Source: Theocolax elegans
Taxonomy: Eukaryota; Arthropoda; Insecta; Hymenoptera; Cerocephalidae
Direction of reading: 5' to 3'
DNA: 64,000 bases
Assembly (NCBI GenBank): GCA_026168455.1
Contig: CM047425.1
Location: forward strand, 2,516,001-2,580,000
The position numbers and the translations under genes are program-made. Below, in pieces: positions 1 to 13,300 of the stretch. Position 1 is the stretch's first letter, and every line of letters begins with the position of its first letter. A model generated the notes under the pieces. That model did no database searches, was not told the DNA's origin, and saw only the letters and a program-made list of their open reading frames with translations.

Positions 1-942
1 TTACATCAATTATACGGTTACGGCTTGTAATAACTGCCAGTTTATCTCTTTCTCTCTTTTTCCCTCTCTCTTTCTTTGCTCCAGATCAGGTGACATACTT
101 ATTACAAGTGTGTCTGTGTGTGTATGCGTTTATGCAAATTAGGTGGATTTTTAAATAGTTTATATTTGTTTGTGTAAAAAAAATTAAGGAAAATTCACCA
201 GATTTTCAGGGTATAGTATAGCGTAGGTTATCACAATTTCATCTAGGATTTGATGTGAAAATTGAGAATTACCTACATGGTAGAAATTTAAGTATCAAAA
301 ATGGATATTATAAATTTGCAGTGAAACCTTTGTAATTCATTTTTATTTTAGCGTTATGAAACACATTTACATGTTTTTCATAATCTATAATATTCCATAT
401 TCATCCATAATCCATCTTATCATCTTTTTTCCTTTATATATTGAATTGAAAATCGATAATCTCGATTTCGAAACTCGAATTCGATCATCAATTGTTTCAC
501 TACTTTACTAGGAATTCACTAGTTCCTTTATATAAAAATCCATTGCGATGTTAATCGAACTGGAGTTCAGATCTCGCAAATATTCGAGATTTGACGGATT
601 ATTTGATCGACGAAATTGATAGTCATATGTTATTCAAAGAGATTAAGATACGAAAAAAGTGCACAACACTATGCGCGTTCAAATTTAACTAGTAGGAATA
701 TAAAAATAACGTTCGAGAATCTCGAAAATTGAAACTCGATCTCGAAATTTTATGAAAATCTCAATCTTGATGAACGAAAAGAAACAATGAAAAAATAAAT
801 AAAAAGAAAGAATATGTTGCTGCTAGCGTGATTCGTGACTGTTTGTTACAAGTTATACATTTAAAAAAGCATCAGACGGAAAAATTTCGTGCATAGTTGC
901 AGTATGTTTTATATGTTCTATAGGTTAGATTTGGATTCAAAC
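1..942. other. Non-coding AT-rich DNA at left edge
   Basis: No open frame of protein-like composition, no RNA gene and no clear repeat boundary. It holds short (TC)n and (GT)n runs near 45-125 and several CTCGAAAT/TCGAAACTCGA-type short palindromes around 455-770. Probably upstream or 5' UTR-intron DNA of the elongase. Confidence 0.5.
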
Positions 943-1330
943 TAAAAAGGATGTCAAACTCATAAAATAGTCAATTTAAAAATTTTTTTATAAACAAATG
1001 AATACGTTTTATAAAAAATCCTGAACATCAGACCCTTAGGCATGTAATAATATACCCAAATTTTTCCAGTTTTTAAATCCATAATTTGATTACGATGTTT
1101 GGGTTGAAAGTTTATGCCTTTTTAGACTAATAATTACCGACCCAAAATTGTTTATTTAATTAATATTAAATAAATGATGTTTTCTTTAAAAAAAATCAAT
1201 ACGTCAGGCTTTTCCTTATGTTTTAAGCTATCCGTATGAATTTTTTCAGATTTTTAATTCAATATTTTAGATATAATTTTGTTGGTTGAAGGGTGCAGAT
1301 TCCTGTAATTTGGGCCCGACATTCCGTTAA
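943..1330 (+). mobile_element. TTAA-ended MITE family A, copy 1
   Basis: About 388 bp, recognised because it aligns along its length with 8187-8562, 23682-24050 and 63621-63932. Shared internal marks are CCTTAGGCATG, TGGGTTGAAAGTTTATGCC, AATAATTACCGAC, TTCAATATTTTAGATATAAT and GCAGATTCCTGTAATTTGGG. The 3' end reads CCCGACATTCCGTTAA, whose complement matches the 5' ends of other copies (TTAAGGGGATGTCGG), so the family has short terminal inverted repeats. The 5' end of this copy is degraded. There is no coding capacity. Confidence 0.75.
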
Positions 1331-3880
1331 TCTTTATTTATAACCTGCAAAATAGGAAAAATTTGAATTTGATTACATTGAATCCCACTATTAATACAAG
1401 TAAAATATATAGAAAATAGTATCAAGTTGCCAAAAGTGAACCACATATTTCGTCTACTTTTCCATCCATTTTATTAAAATAATAAATTTCTATATTTATT
1501 AAACCGAATACAATTTTTGCCAAGCTATCATATTAAAAATTTCGAACATTCTGGATACTAATTTTTGTTTTAAACATCTTATACTGTTACTATAATTTTT
1601 ATCCAAAACATCTATATAGATACATTTATAAAAAAATTTTTTCTTCCCGCAAAATTAAATTTATTATTTTTTAGAATGTCTCGGTGAAGGTGGTTTAATT
1701 TACGATATCGCGCGATCAGCAATTTTGTATTGCGTATCAGAAATAATATCGAACTTCTCCTTTGTGGTGTCGACATTTTCCGTAAATAGTGTCGCGTGAA
1801 ATTTTAACGCTTCGAACTGCTTAATTCCGAGCACGTTGCTTTACCACACAAAATTATTTTAAACATCTTTTTAAATATATTTAATGTCGAATTACGGGGA
1901 TATCCAACGACTTGTAGTAAATTAAAAACTTTTATGAAACATTTAGTTGAAATTAGTTATTAAAAATTACTAAAAAAAAACGGTTAAGTGTAAACAAAAT
2001 TCTAAAATGCGTAATAAAATTTAAAATTTTTAAAAATATTGACGTATACATTTAATAAAGTTGTTTCGCTACAAATATAATAGGAAATAAAATTAATTAC
2101 AAATTTCAGGAATTGAGGTTCTGTATAAATGAATTTAAAGGAATTTGTCTAACAATGCAAGAATTGTATTTAAAATATTAAATTAATAATTTAAAAGAAA
2201 GTTAAACACTAAATAATAAGTTTATTATTTTAAATTAAAAATAATTACTACCAGATCGGTAATTTTATGCCGATAAACACTAACCCAATATTCTAAGCAG
2301 TTTGTTGATTAAAAATTTTGAGAAAAATTGAATGTATTCTTAAAAAATAATACTTATATTAACTTAAATTAATTTTTTTTTGTCATTTTCATTATTTTAA
2401 TTTAATAATTAAATTGATAGCATATTTTAATATTTTGAGGTTAAGGACAACCACTTTACAATTTGCAACAATCCATTTTTATAAAAAAGTATCTTTAAAA
2501 ATCATATAAATTCATCGCAGAAAAGTCATGCTCTTCACTTATTTTTCCATAATTTCGCCCATAACCTCAATCAAAACGTTTTCAAATTACATAACACAAC
2601 CCTATATATATTAAACGTAAAAAACAATTTCACCACAAAATCTTAGATACACCTCAGCTTTTCTCTTTCCCGCATTCTTCACACGCACACACACACATAT
2701 GTCTATACTTAAGCTATATGTGCCTCCACGTGTTATTTAAATTGTTAATGGAATATATATGCTCATATATGCTAATCATATTTGGAAGTTTACTTTATTT
2801 TATTTATTTTTTTTTTCATTTCCTTCTTTCTCTCTCGTCAATCGGATGATTAACTTGTAACGCTAGTTTCATAATAACCGCGCGTATTTTAAATTTTTTA
2901 ATCGCGTTTAAATTATGCGCATCATCGTATATCTACACGTTTAATTAACATCTCACCGAATACGCGATGTATCGATCGAATGTGCAACGTTTCAACGAAA
3001 TTTATACATATATATACATAGACAATGTATTCGACGTATTAGTGAAAATTATTGTCACACGTTAATCCACCTCGATAAATTTAGAATTAACTTTCGTAAT
3101 CCGTCATATTTTCTAAGGATCTATACCCGAATACGTTACGTGATCCCGGGAGGTTGCGCAATATTTCGAAGAAATAGAAAAAGATGAGAGGAAGTCAAAT
3201 TCGATTATAAAAAAAATACACACACGCGGATGATGTGTATATACGTACACGCCGTTTTTGTATTTCGTGTGGGGCCTTTCATCTTGGGATACGTACGGAT
3301 CCATCCGATTATAAAGAAAGTAAAAGTCGCTCCCTCTAAACGAATTCCAAATCTCGTTTTCGGTTTTATATCCGAGATTTCTAAAATGGCCAAATACATA
3401 TGTATGTATCCGTGGACGAAATTTCGTGTGTATTTATATTGAATTATGGAATACGTATGTAAAATTGTAGGAAAGGAAGGTTGATTGATATATTTATTGC
3501 ATCACAATCTTTTTTTTTTGTTCTTTTGTTGATTGTGTATATCGTTATCGTTATCTTCGATCCAAGCGGTTTGTATATTTCGATTGATACATTACGATTC
3601 GATGTAATCACGTTGATCGAAAATATAAAATCGATATAGTGATGAAAATGTTGAAAATCGAATTTATTATAAAGGATCTGACGTTTTCATCGTTAGATTA
3701 GACTGCAAAATTTTGTTTCGTTGGAACTAAACGTGGAGAAAAGAAGTATCAATAGAGGACTGAATAAATAAAAATTTAATGTAATTTATTTAATAACATA
3801 TCGATTTTTAGTATTTAAAAATTTTTTAATTGACAAAGTCCTGTAATTAAAAAATATAAATCACGTGGTGATAGTTGATC
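1331..3880. other. Intergenic/intronic AT-rich stretch with one GC-richer island
   Basis: No supported gene. The segment 3110-3440 is less AT-rich and carries short open frames on both strands that overlap each other and have no protein-like features. A (CA)n run lies at 2682-2698 and stacked TATATA/ATGTATATA words lie around 2700-2770 and 3005-3020. The 3.1-3.4 kb island may be regulatory, which is inference only. Confidence 0.4.
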
Positions 3881-4030
3881 CAATAATGTGATTCTTCAGT
3901 AATGAAGCAGAGTTTGTTTTTGTAAAAAATCAGAAACTCAAAAAGATCATCAGTTTAAAATCTATAAGAATCATCTATTCTGAAGGTATCACATTATATT
4001 TTCTTTTTGAGGCATATTTAACAAGAATTT
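3881..4030. repeat. Hairpin repeat family H, copy 1
   Basis: AATAATGTGATTCTTCAG near 3887 is the imperfect complement of CTGAAGGTATCACATTATA near 3981-3999, giving a stem-loop of about 110 nt. The interior ACTCAAAAAGATCATCA and the downstream TTTTTGAGGCATATTTAACA recur at 24318-24422. Two dispersed copies plus internal dyad symmetry suggest a small non-autonomous element. Ends are not defined. Confidence 0.5.
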
Positions 4031-7000
4031 CGTTTTTTTTGTAGTATAACTGTATTATCACATACTCAATTCTTGATCACTTAAGGTCAATTTTTGGTTA
4101 CTACTTTACGTTTATGTAGGACACGTTTATAGTCTCTTTCGAAGATTATACATTTATTTCTGATTTAAAGTAAAGGATAGGATTATACATTGTTGATCTG
4201 TTAATTAACTTTGGTTAGTAACTTAAAAATAAAAATGATCAAACACCAGGTAGTGATCAACCATTGGGTAGGTAAAGGTACACCTGTCATTTGAAATTTT
4301 CGAGGCTAGTAGAAACTTACGATTTTGAGTTTAATCTGTACCATTTCTTTAGTCATTAAATCTGAACAATTTTTAGTCATGCTTTTTGCTGCTACTAGTT
4401 GCTTTTTAATTTAACAATATTACGTTTTTTTAAAAACATTGTGAAATTGCGAGGTTTACTAAATGTACATTGCAAAATTAATGTCGTATTTGTTATTATT
4501 AATTTACGGAAAATAAAGTTGTTACAGTAAAGTTCGACGGAAAACACGGGAACGTGAAATTACGAATAATTTCATGAAGATAACTGCTTAGAGAGATAGA
4601 GAGTGAATCCTAGACATTTGACTTTGCGAGTCATATTAATTCATTCCTCGTTTCAAAGATGAGATGAGCTCATTCGGTTTAAAGATACTTCAGATGCGTT
4701 TAGTATATAGATGAGATGTATTAAAAAAATAAAGATCCTTGGTAGAAATCAAAGTATTAATAAAACAATTTTTTATGGTTTAAAATATTGGTTTTTCGAC
4801 CAAAAACTGGTTAATAAGTGTGTAATTAATGGCCAAAAAATTGTTTTAAGAAACTTCAAAATCCTCAGTATCTAGAGGGATTTTGTTGATTTTTAAAATT
4901 TGAATTTACTATTACTGTGAAAATTGCAGGGACTTTTACGTATCAATCTAATAAATTAATAATGTATAACATTGAGTGATAAGCAAATTTTAACGTACGA
5001 TATGGAGATGTGAGCATAAATTATATAGGACTCGACGTTTATTGACTCGTAAATAATATTTAAAATATTGCATTGAAAATCTAAAATATAATAATACAAA
5101 AAAATTGATCTTTTTAAAAAAAGTTATTTTTTGAAATAAGTAACATGTAATGTAATTGCGAGTCAAACAATTGATTCCCACAAATATTCTATTTTGATTA
5201 TTAAAATCTGAAGAAATTCCAGTATACCATCGCAAGCTCTGACATTAAAAGTATTTAAAAAAATCACCCATTTCATTCATAAAAAATTAAAAATAGAAAA
5301 AATACGTTATAACCACAATACATTAAATTATTCATTAAAACATGTCATTCTGAAGTAAATAAATAAATTAATAACTCTCAAGCAGATAACTATAAAAGAA
5401 AAGTCGGATCTTCTATCCAATTAGAATTGAATTATTATCGATCGATAAAAGAAAATCGAGATAATCACGTATACGTAAAATTCTTTGTAATTACTACTAC
5501 TACACATATACATACGTACCTTTATCATTCGTAATTTTCCGAGGGTAATACAATTAACGGAGACAATTTCTTCAGGGTTATTAGCTAGATTACTAAGTAC
5601 TGCATGAGAAAACGAACAAGCTTTTAGTTAGATTAAAGCCTAAAATTATAATGTTGAATTAACGTTTTCTTATATATATGTGTATATATGTACACGTTCA
5701 AATTTATAATGCATGGGGGGGGGGTATATATACGCGTGATAATTAAGATCCTAGACGAAGAATAATTATCTACAAGTTTCGCACCGTCGCGGGAGAGAAC
5801 ATCGATCTTCCCGATATTTTTTATCAGTTCGATAATTAACGATATATATGTACACTGCGATAGATCGAGTAAACAAATGATCAATGACAAAGAAAAAAAT
5901 GATAAATATCATATTCAAATTTTAACAGGTTATTTTGCTAAAAATATGGTGAATAATTAGATAGACAGTTCTGTGAATTTCGCGTTCAGTTGGTTATTCA
6001 ACAATCTAGCCAATCGAACAATAGGAAAGAAAAAATTAATTACTCGATTTCCTGTTATTTTTACAATCGTTAGACTCGTTTGTCCACTCGTCTACATTGT
6101 AGAACAAAAAAATCGGTAAAATTATTCGTGGATGCATAAAGCGTATCATATTTTACCGGTTACATACATTAACACCGTTTAAAAAATTATCCCTATTTGT
6201 GTATATATCTACGTTTTTGTGAATGGAGGACTAGGTTTTTAGAATTTTATTTATAGTTTTAGTCATCATATTTAATATTTGACTAAAAATGGTTCAAAAT
6301 TGGTTTCAACTAACCTTATAAAAATGCTCATTTATCACTAGAGTACGTAATTGTTAATGAATGATGATTTTTATAATAAATCCTTGGATTGTTAAATTAT
6401 TAAAATTGAAAATTAATTATTGACAATAATTTTCTATCTATCTTGTCAAAATACTCTTGTATACACGTTACAATTATTGATGAAATTTTTCTTTATAAAT
6501 AAACTCTTTTTTGATAAATTAATTAAAAATAATTTATCAAAATGTGAAATAAAAAATTAATTAAAATAATAAATAAATTATTTTTTATTTTGTATTTTGT
6601 TAAAATAACAAATAAATAATTGTAAAAAAAATTTCGTTCTCTAAGTAAACTATGAATAATTATTATTTCAACACTAATCTCTAATTAATTAAAAAATCTG
6701 TGAACCGTTTAAATTGTAAATAAATTATTAAACAAGTTTTTTTGTTAAATTATTTAATTTTTAATACATCAATCACCCATATATAATACTAAAAAAATAA
6801 ATATTTTTGTTAAAATCAATTTGTTAAAAAAGTGTAAATATATGTATAATATTTAGAGAAAGGCTGGGTAACTTTCTATACCTATATATACAAGAGATAT
6901 ATACGTAATTCTTTGCCAAAACCAATGTGAGATTTACGTAAACAATTAGCAGTAGTAACTTTCGGATTTCACGTTATTTAATGCCGTTTTTCTCTCTCTT

Positions 7001-7301
7001 TCTCTCTCGCTCTTCTCTCGTTTCAATCGGTTCAAATGGGATTCTTTCCAACGCTCTGTTATTTCCGTTATAAATTTAATTAGTACATAATAATCGTAAA
7101 AAGCATAAACAAATTGCTCGCTATAAGTGTCTATAATAAAATTTACATATAATTAAATAACTTAATTCCTTATAATACACGTTATTCAAATAGTTTTTTT
7201 TCTCCCCTCCCCCAAATATAATGGTTCTACTTAACCTCAAAAATTAATTTTGTTTTTCTAGAACACACTGATTAACTGTGCATTAATATTTTTTGTTACA
7301 G
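4031..7301. other. Non-coding AT-rich DNA before exon 1
   Basis: No supported gene or RNA. It contains a run of nine G at 5716-5724 followed by TATATATACGCG, a (TC)n tract at about 6988-7020, and long A/T-only stretches (6360-6840). Its right edge is the splice acceptor of the first coding exon. Confidence 0.5.
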
Positions 7302-7374
7302 ATATAAGTCAAAATGACGAGCATAGTTGCAACGTTCGTTCACGGCTACAGGGACATGATGGACAATAAGTCCG
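7302..7374 (+). CDS. Elongase coding exon 1 (start codon)
   Basis: A pyrimidine-rich tract ending TTTTTTGTTACAG (AG at 7300-7301) is followed by 12 nt of apparent 5' UTR and ATG at 7314 in a good context (CAAAATGA). The exon reads MTSIVATFVHGYRDMMDNKS and ends at G7374 before GTAAGT, leaving phase 1, which exon 2 completes to a GAT codon. The acceptor just before the ATG implies at least one upstream non-coding exon, which I could not locate. The start is chosen because it is the first ATG after the acceptor and gives the usual elongase N-terminal length before DPRV. Confidence 0.88.
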
Positions 7375-10300
7375 GTAAGTTTAGTAAAAAGAAAAATTGT
7401 TCCGAATTGATCTTTCGACCTTATATATAAAACGAAAGAAAGAAAGAATGAGGTTATTTTTAATTAACACGCGGGAAGTAATAAATAATCAACGCGAATT
7501 TCGTTTCTGCGGAAGATATGTCGATATATATCGTTCGAGGAAAATATGGAAGCTTCGTTTTATAAACTTGTTAAATTTTTTGCATTATACTTTGTAGCGA
7601 CGCTAATTAACCAGGTCATATATATGTACGGGGAACAAGTTGAATTTGTTATCATTTAAATTACTCGAAATTGACTTTGAGATGCAGACGCCATTGACGG
7701 TCGTATTGTTCCAACGAGACGTAACATTTCGATTGAATATTTAAGCATTTTGATATTCCCTAGAAAAAATTTAATTATAAATATAACGTTTTTTAAGCCA
7801 AAAAATGTTCGAATTTTGCTACAGGATTTTAAGTAAACAAAATATTTGGTAAATTTTTGTTGCATCGCGTTGTTTGTCAATTCCTCGATTGCTGTATCAT
7901 CGTATAATATTATTTTACGTCGAACGAATTCAATGAAAAACCCGCGCCCGTTCGATTGACCGAATTCTCAGATTGGACTAACTAAATATTTGACCGATCT
8001 AAAAGTGTTCGAGCCTCCTTATACCCGCAATCCTTGCGTTTGTATATATAAAGTGTGTTTTAACGCAATAAACCGTATATCGAAAATTTATTTATAAAAG
8101 TATGTGATTAAATGATTGGTGTAGAAAATTCACCAAAATTTAGTAAAAAAATTATTCGATATTTTGACCATAAAATATAATTTGTTTAGGGGGATGTCGG
8201 ACTCAGAAAATGGACATTTTTTACTTTTTTTTTATAAACAAATGAATACATTTTTTTAAAAACCCCGGACGTTAGGCCCTTAGCATTTTTTAATTAATAT
8301 ACAGATTTTTAAATCCCATAATTTGATTACAATGTTTGTGTTGAATGTTTAAACTTTCTTTTGACTAATAATTACCTACCAAAAATTGTATACTCAATTA
8401 TTATTAAAAAAATTGCTTTTTCTTAAAGAAGTCGAAACATGAAGCCCTTCCTTATGTTTTAAGGTATCCGTATGAACTTTTTCAGATATTTAATTCAATA
8501 TTTTAGATATAATTTTTGGATTGCAAGGTGCAGATTTCTGTAATATGGGTCCGATATCCCATTGAAAAAAATCTATGACAAATAAATGAAAATTATAATA
8601 CCTAGCTTCTTTTTTTTTATTTGAGCAATTGAAATTTCTGATGAGAGATTCTTTTGCATCTAACACATAGGTAATCCTGTTTTAACCATAAATAATACAT
8701 TATTTTTACCATCATAAAGTTTTATTTATGGTATTTCGTTTATTCAATAATTTATTTGTAAATGCAGTAGAAAGCCTAGTAGAAAACTCACTTAGAATTC
8801 AGCTAAAAATGTGAAAATCCCTATACCTTAAATAAATTTGTTCAAAATTTTATTTTTTTCGATAATAGTTCATAAAAATTTTGAAAAATAACAGAATGAA
8901 AACTTTACCATATTATTTATCGAAAAATAGATTATTTGTATTGTTAAAACATTATCCTTTTAACAGATTCAATAAATGTCCTAATAAAAAATTCACCATA
9001 ATTTATCCAAAACCACGATAAGATTCTCACCATGAAAAAAATTCTCTTTAACGGAAGTTTATTTTTTTCAATTATTCTTTCCGGATTTAAATCATAGCTT
9101 CTTGTATTTTTTTTTGTAAAAGTTCCTTTACGTTACGCAACATGGCGTTTCATCTTTTTCGTTTTCGAGGTTAGCTAATTTATAAGGAACACAAACTTTG
9201 AGCTTTGTTAAAAATCAAGGTGTGTATGTTCAATACCTGGTGTATTTAGAAGAAGAAAAAAAAATGATAATTGGTTTTGTAACTATTTCTTCCTTTCTTT
9301 CCATTCTTTCCTTCCTTTCTAGGTGTACATAAAAAATAACGCACCTTAAGAAATCATGACATTGACTTTCGTTGACTTAATTGGCCGGACTCGTTCGAGT
9401 GAAAATTCCTTACTTCAGTTTCCTCTGCTGCGTAATTTTGTGAAAATTTTTATTTCGAATCAAACTTCAAGAACATTATTTGTAACAACCAAGTTTTGCA
9501 CTTCGTTGATTATTTTAATAATTTTCTATAGGCTAGAAGTTGTGCCCGACGCTTTCTAAATGAAAGTATTATTCACAAAATTTTATTTTTTAACCGAGAA
9601 AATTAAAATAAGAAAATTTTACTCGTCGATGACGAAGTTATTATAAAATTTTAATTTAATAGTAATTTTATTCAATTGGCAGTATAAAATTACATTGAAA
9701 TAATTCAAAACTTAATTATTAATTAATTAATATTTTTATATGAAATTATTAAAACTATTTGGATATTAGAATGTTTATAAAATTTTATTAGATAGTAAGT
9801 AGAATAGTAATTAAACAAAGTATACTTACTAATTACATTAATTAATGGCATTTAATTCAAAGTTTAAATAAATTAATTAACATTATTTAAATAAAAACGT
9901 AATTTCAAAATTTTTTATTTTGAATTGAAAAATAACAATTCAAAATTATGAATTTATAAAATATCTCTTATAAATGAATAGAATAGTGCGATGATTAACT
10001 GATTAATTAACTGATCCGTGAAAGATATAGTATTTCAAACTTTGAAAAAATAAAACATGAAAATTTTATATTTATTTAAGAAAATTTTACTATTTTACTA
10101 TGCTGGTTGTTTAATATATAGTAATTCTAATTTTAGAAATTAATTACATTAATTAACACGTGGTAATTAAATACATGAGTAAATAAATATATTTGAATAA
10201 TCCAACCTCTGCCGCGTAATTAGTAAAATAGTAATTGAAACATACAGTAATAAATTACCATTGTGTTTTTAATTGTAAAACGAAGGAAGACTCGTGTATA

Positions 10301-13300
10301 TGTGGAATGCTCCTTCCGCCAAAAAAAAAGAAGAATTAAACGAGCGCACAAAGTTAAACAACGATGATTTGCGACGGTGTCTCCTCATATATCGGAGAGT
10401 CGCTTCTCCTTGTTATACAAAGGAACGTTGCGCGTGTGAAAGTAGCTCGCGCGTTTTCGCGTATAAGGCTTTGGGCCAGTCAGCATTGTTGCGACATAGT
10501 TAAATGCTCGTGTCGTCGCGTAACACTTTTTTTTCTTCTTCTTCTTCTTCTTCTTCGTCTTCTTCTTTCATTCCTCCTCTGGATGGATTTTCGACTGAGT
10601 GAGCTTTTTTCTGAGCCCCCTCCGTCGCACCATAAAAACGTGTACTGACCTTGGGAGTTTCTCTCTCCTCGGTAACGTGTATATGTACCGATGACTTGCA
10701 CTTGTGCGAAAAATGTGTGTCGGTGACTTTTTTTAAGGTTGAGTTCGAGGATGATGATGTGTCTCCAGTAATTTGGAAGAGCGCTTGTTTTTTTTTTTTT
10801 TTTGGTTTTGGTGTTATAAAGTTGCAATGTGTATACGTTTCGATCGGGTAATGTATGTAGGAAGGAAAAAGATAATATTGCATCTCGTAATGCGCGCTTA
10901 TGTGACGTGACGTAGTTTTTTAGACAGACAAATTCCATTAGTATGATAATGTTACGATACATCGTCGTGCGTTTATGTTGTTGAACTATTGCCAAACTTG
11001 TTTATAGTGTATTTTAAATATATCGTTTTCCCTTTTTTTTCGTGATTCCGGGATTTTCCGAAATTATTAAGATTCGTCGAACGTTTTCGATTAATTTTAC
11101 CGAAAGGAGAAATCCGTGTATGAATGTTAATAACGAGATCGTGACTTAAAGAAAAATCACTGGGTTTTTTTTACGTCGTTAAATAAAATTAAAACGATTC
11201 ATTGTGAGTTACTCGTGTGCGAAATAGAGATTACAAAGTTTTTCAATGAATAATTCAGAAACGTGGAAAATAATTGTCATGTTTTTATAAAAAGAAAAAC
11301 GTTCGAAATCGTAACAAAATATTATGAAGCTTGTATAAAAAAAAATTCGAAAACGTAGGAAAATATTATGAAGCTAAAAAACATTATAAAATTTCTATGA
11401 AAAATTGCAAACCTGGAGAAAATTGGTAAAGTTTATAGAAAAATTATTAGAAAAAGTTAGTGGAAAAGTAATAAAATTTTTAGAGTAAATTAATGTTGAA
11501 AAGTATGAAATATAAATGTGTAAAATATATATTTATCGGTCTTTCCGAACCAAACACTTTACTTTGAAACATAGCTTACACATATATACATATCACTGAA
11601 CAATAAATATATTTTTGTTATAAAGTATATTGTTTTTTCTTATAAATTTTTGTTATACTTTTGGTCAATCTAAGACGATATTCCTAAAGTTTACTTAAAA
11701 ATTTTATAAAATTGATTTTAGATTATATTTTTTTATAGACGTTTAAAAATATGTAAAAAATTATTTATGGAGAATAGATGAAAGAAAATGTACTATAAAT
11801 TTTGTAAAATCCTTATAAAACTAACTATATATAAAATTTACTCAAAATTTGAAGAACATTTTAATTTTTTTTTATATGTTGTATTATCAGCTGGTTAATT
11901 ATTACATTTAATTGTAATAATTATCTTTTTACTAAAAAAGTGTTTAAAAATCTCTTAAACGTGATTTTACAAAAAATTAAAATAAAAATCAATGAAAGAA
12001 TGTCTTAAATACCTCTTGAAATTGTTTTCCTAAAAAGAAAATCTATAATAGTAATGATTAATAAAGAAATGTATTGTAATTATAAATAAAAAATTACTTA
12101 ATTATATAATTATATAATTATTATATTTATTATTAATAAATTATTTTTATAATCATAATGATTTATTTATTTATTATTATAAAAATCCCGTGAATTTCGT
12201 TAATTAAATAAATAATAAAATTAATTTTATTGTGATAAATATAAAAATATTGTTAACTAGATTTAATAACATTTTTATATGTACCTTGTAAAATCTTTAT
12301 TAAACCAACTCAACGTACACAAACATATACTAAAAACATTATAATATTTCCACATGGTATACGATCAGCCGAATGGCTAAATAGTAAGAGTGTGATTAAT
12401 GAAAGCGCGTCGGTATATTAAATTCAAATCACGGATTATGTAACTAAGCGAAGTAAAAGGCGTATCTATTATTTTATCATTACGAACAATGGTTACAATG
12501 TCAGATGAAATTCTCGATAGATATGCGCACGCACTTTCTTCTATTTCAATTGCACGATCGAAGTTTCTGTTAATTAAATTAAATTTCGATTTTTAATTTA
12601 ACACGATAATTTAATGCGATAAGAGGTATGTAAAAATATGATTGATATAGTCAAGTGGATTAATAAAGTTCTACGTGCTCTTGATTAGTTTAGGATGTGA
12701 CGATGAGGTTAATTTTATGTGGTAACTCTTACGTGATTATTCGCTGATTCATGCAGTGTGTATATGTGAGTGTGCGTGTGTCCCTTTTCTAAATTAAATA
12801 AAATCTGTTTCGCAATTAAATTAATATTATTTACTTTTGTATAGTTGACCCTGTTACGCGGAAAAAAATATTGCGAAATATTCGAATTCACGTTTTCGAT
12901 TTTTGGGAAACAAATTTGGATCAACGTTTAACGAAACAATATGAGTACGGCGTATATTTTTCAGTATAAACACGTTATCTATTTATCTCTCAAGTTTGAA
13001 TTAATTATGCTCATTAGTTTGTTAGATTTATAGGTTAGAAAGCTTTATAGGTTAGAATATTTTAAGACGATGATTTAAATTTAATTTAATATCCGTTAGG
13101 TCAAATACATATATAACAATTTAAAACTTAAAAACTTACAGCGCGGGAAATTTGAATACGAAAAAATGAAAAATTTTTAATCGACATTCACGATTATCTA
13201 TAACAGCGCGAAAGATAAGAGAAAATAAAAAGGAACTTGAAATATCAAGAAGTTGAGAAATACTCGTAGCATCTGGAGAAAGTAAACTTCAAACTAAGTT

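Noticed and set aside
3113..3442. Overlapping open frames of 60-70 codons on both strands
   Set aside because: They overlap on opposite strands, lack protein-like composition and have no splice or start context support.
10480..10995. 171-codon minus-strand open frame
   Set aside because: Its protein is dominated by a poly-Arg/Glu/Lys tract created by the (TTC)n repeat, overlaps other frames equally long, and has no recognisable domain.
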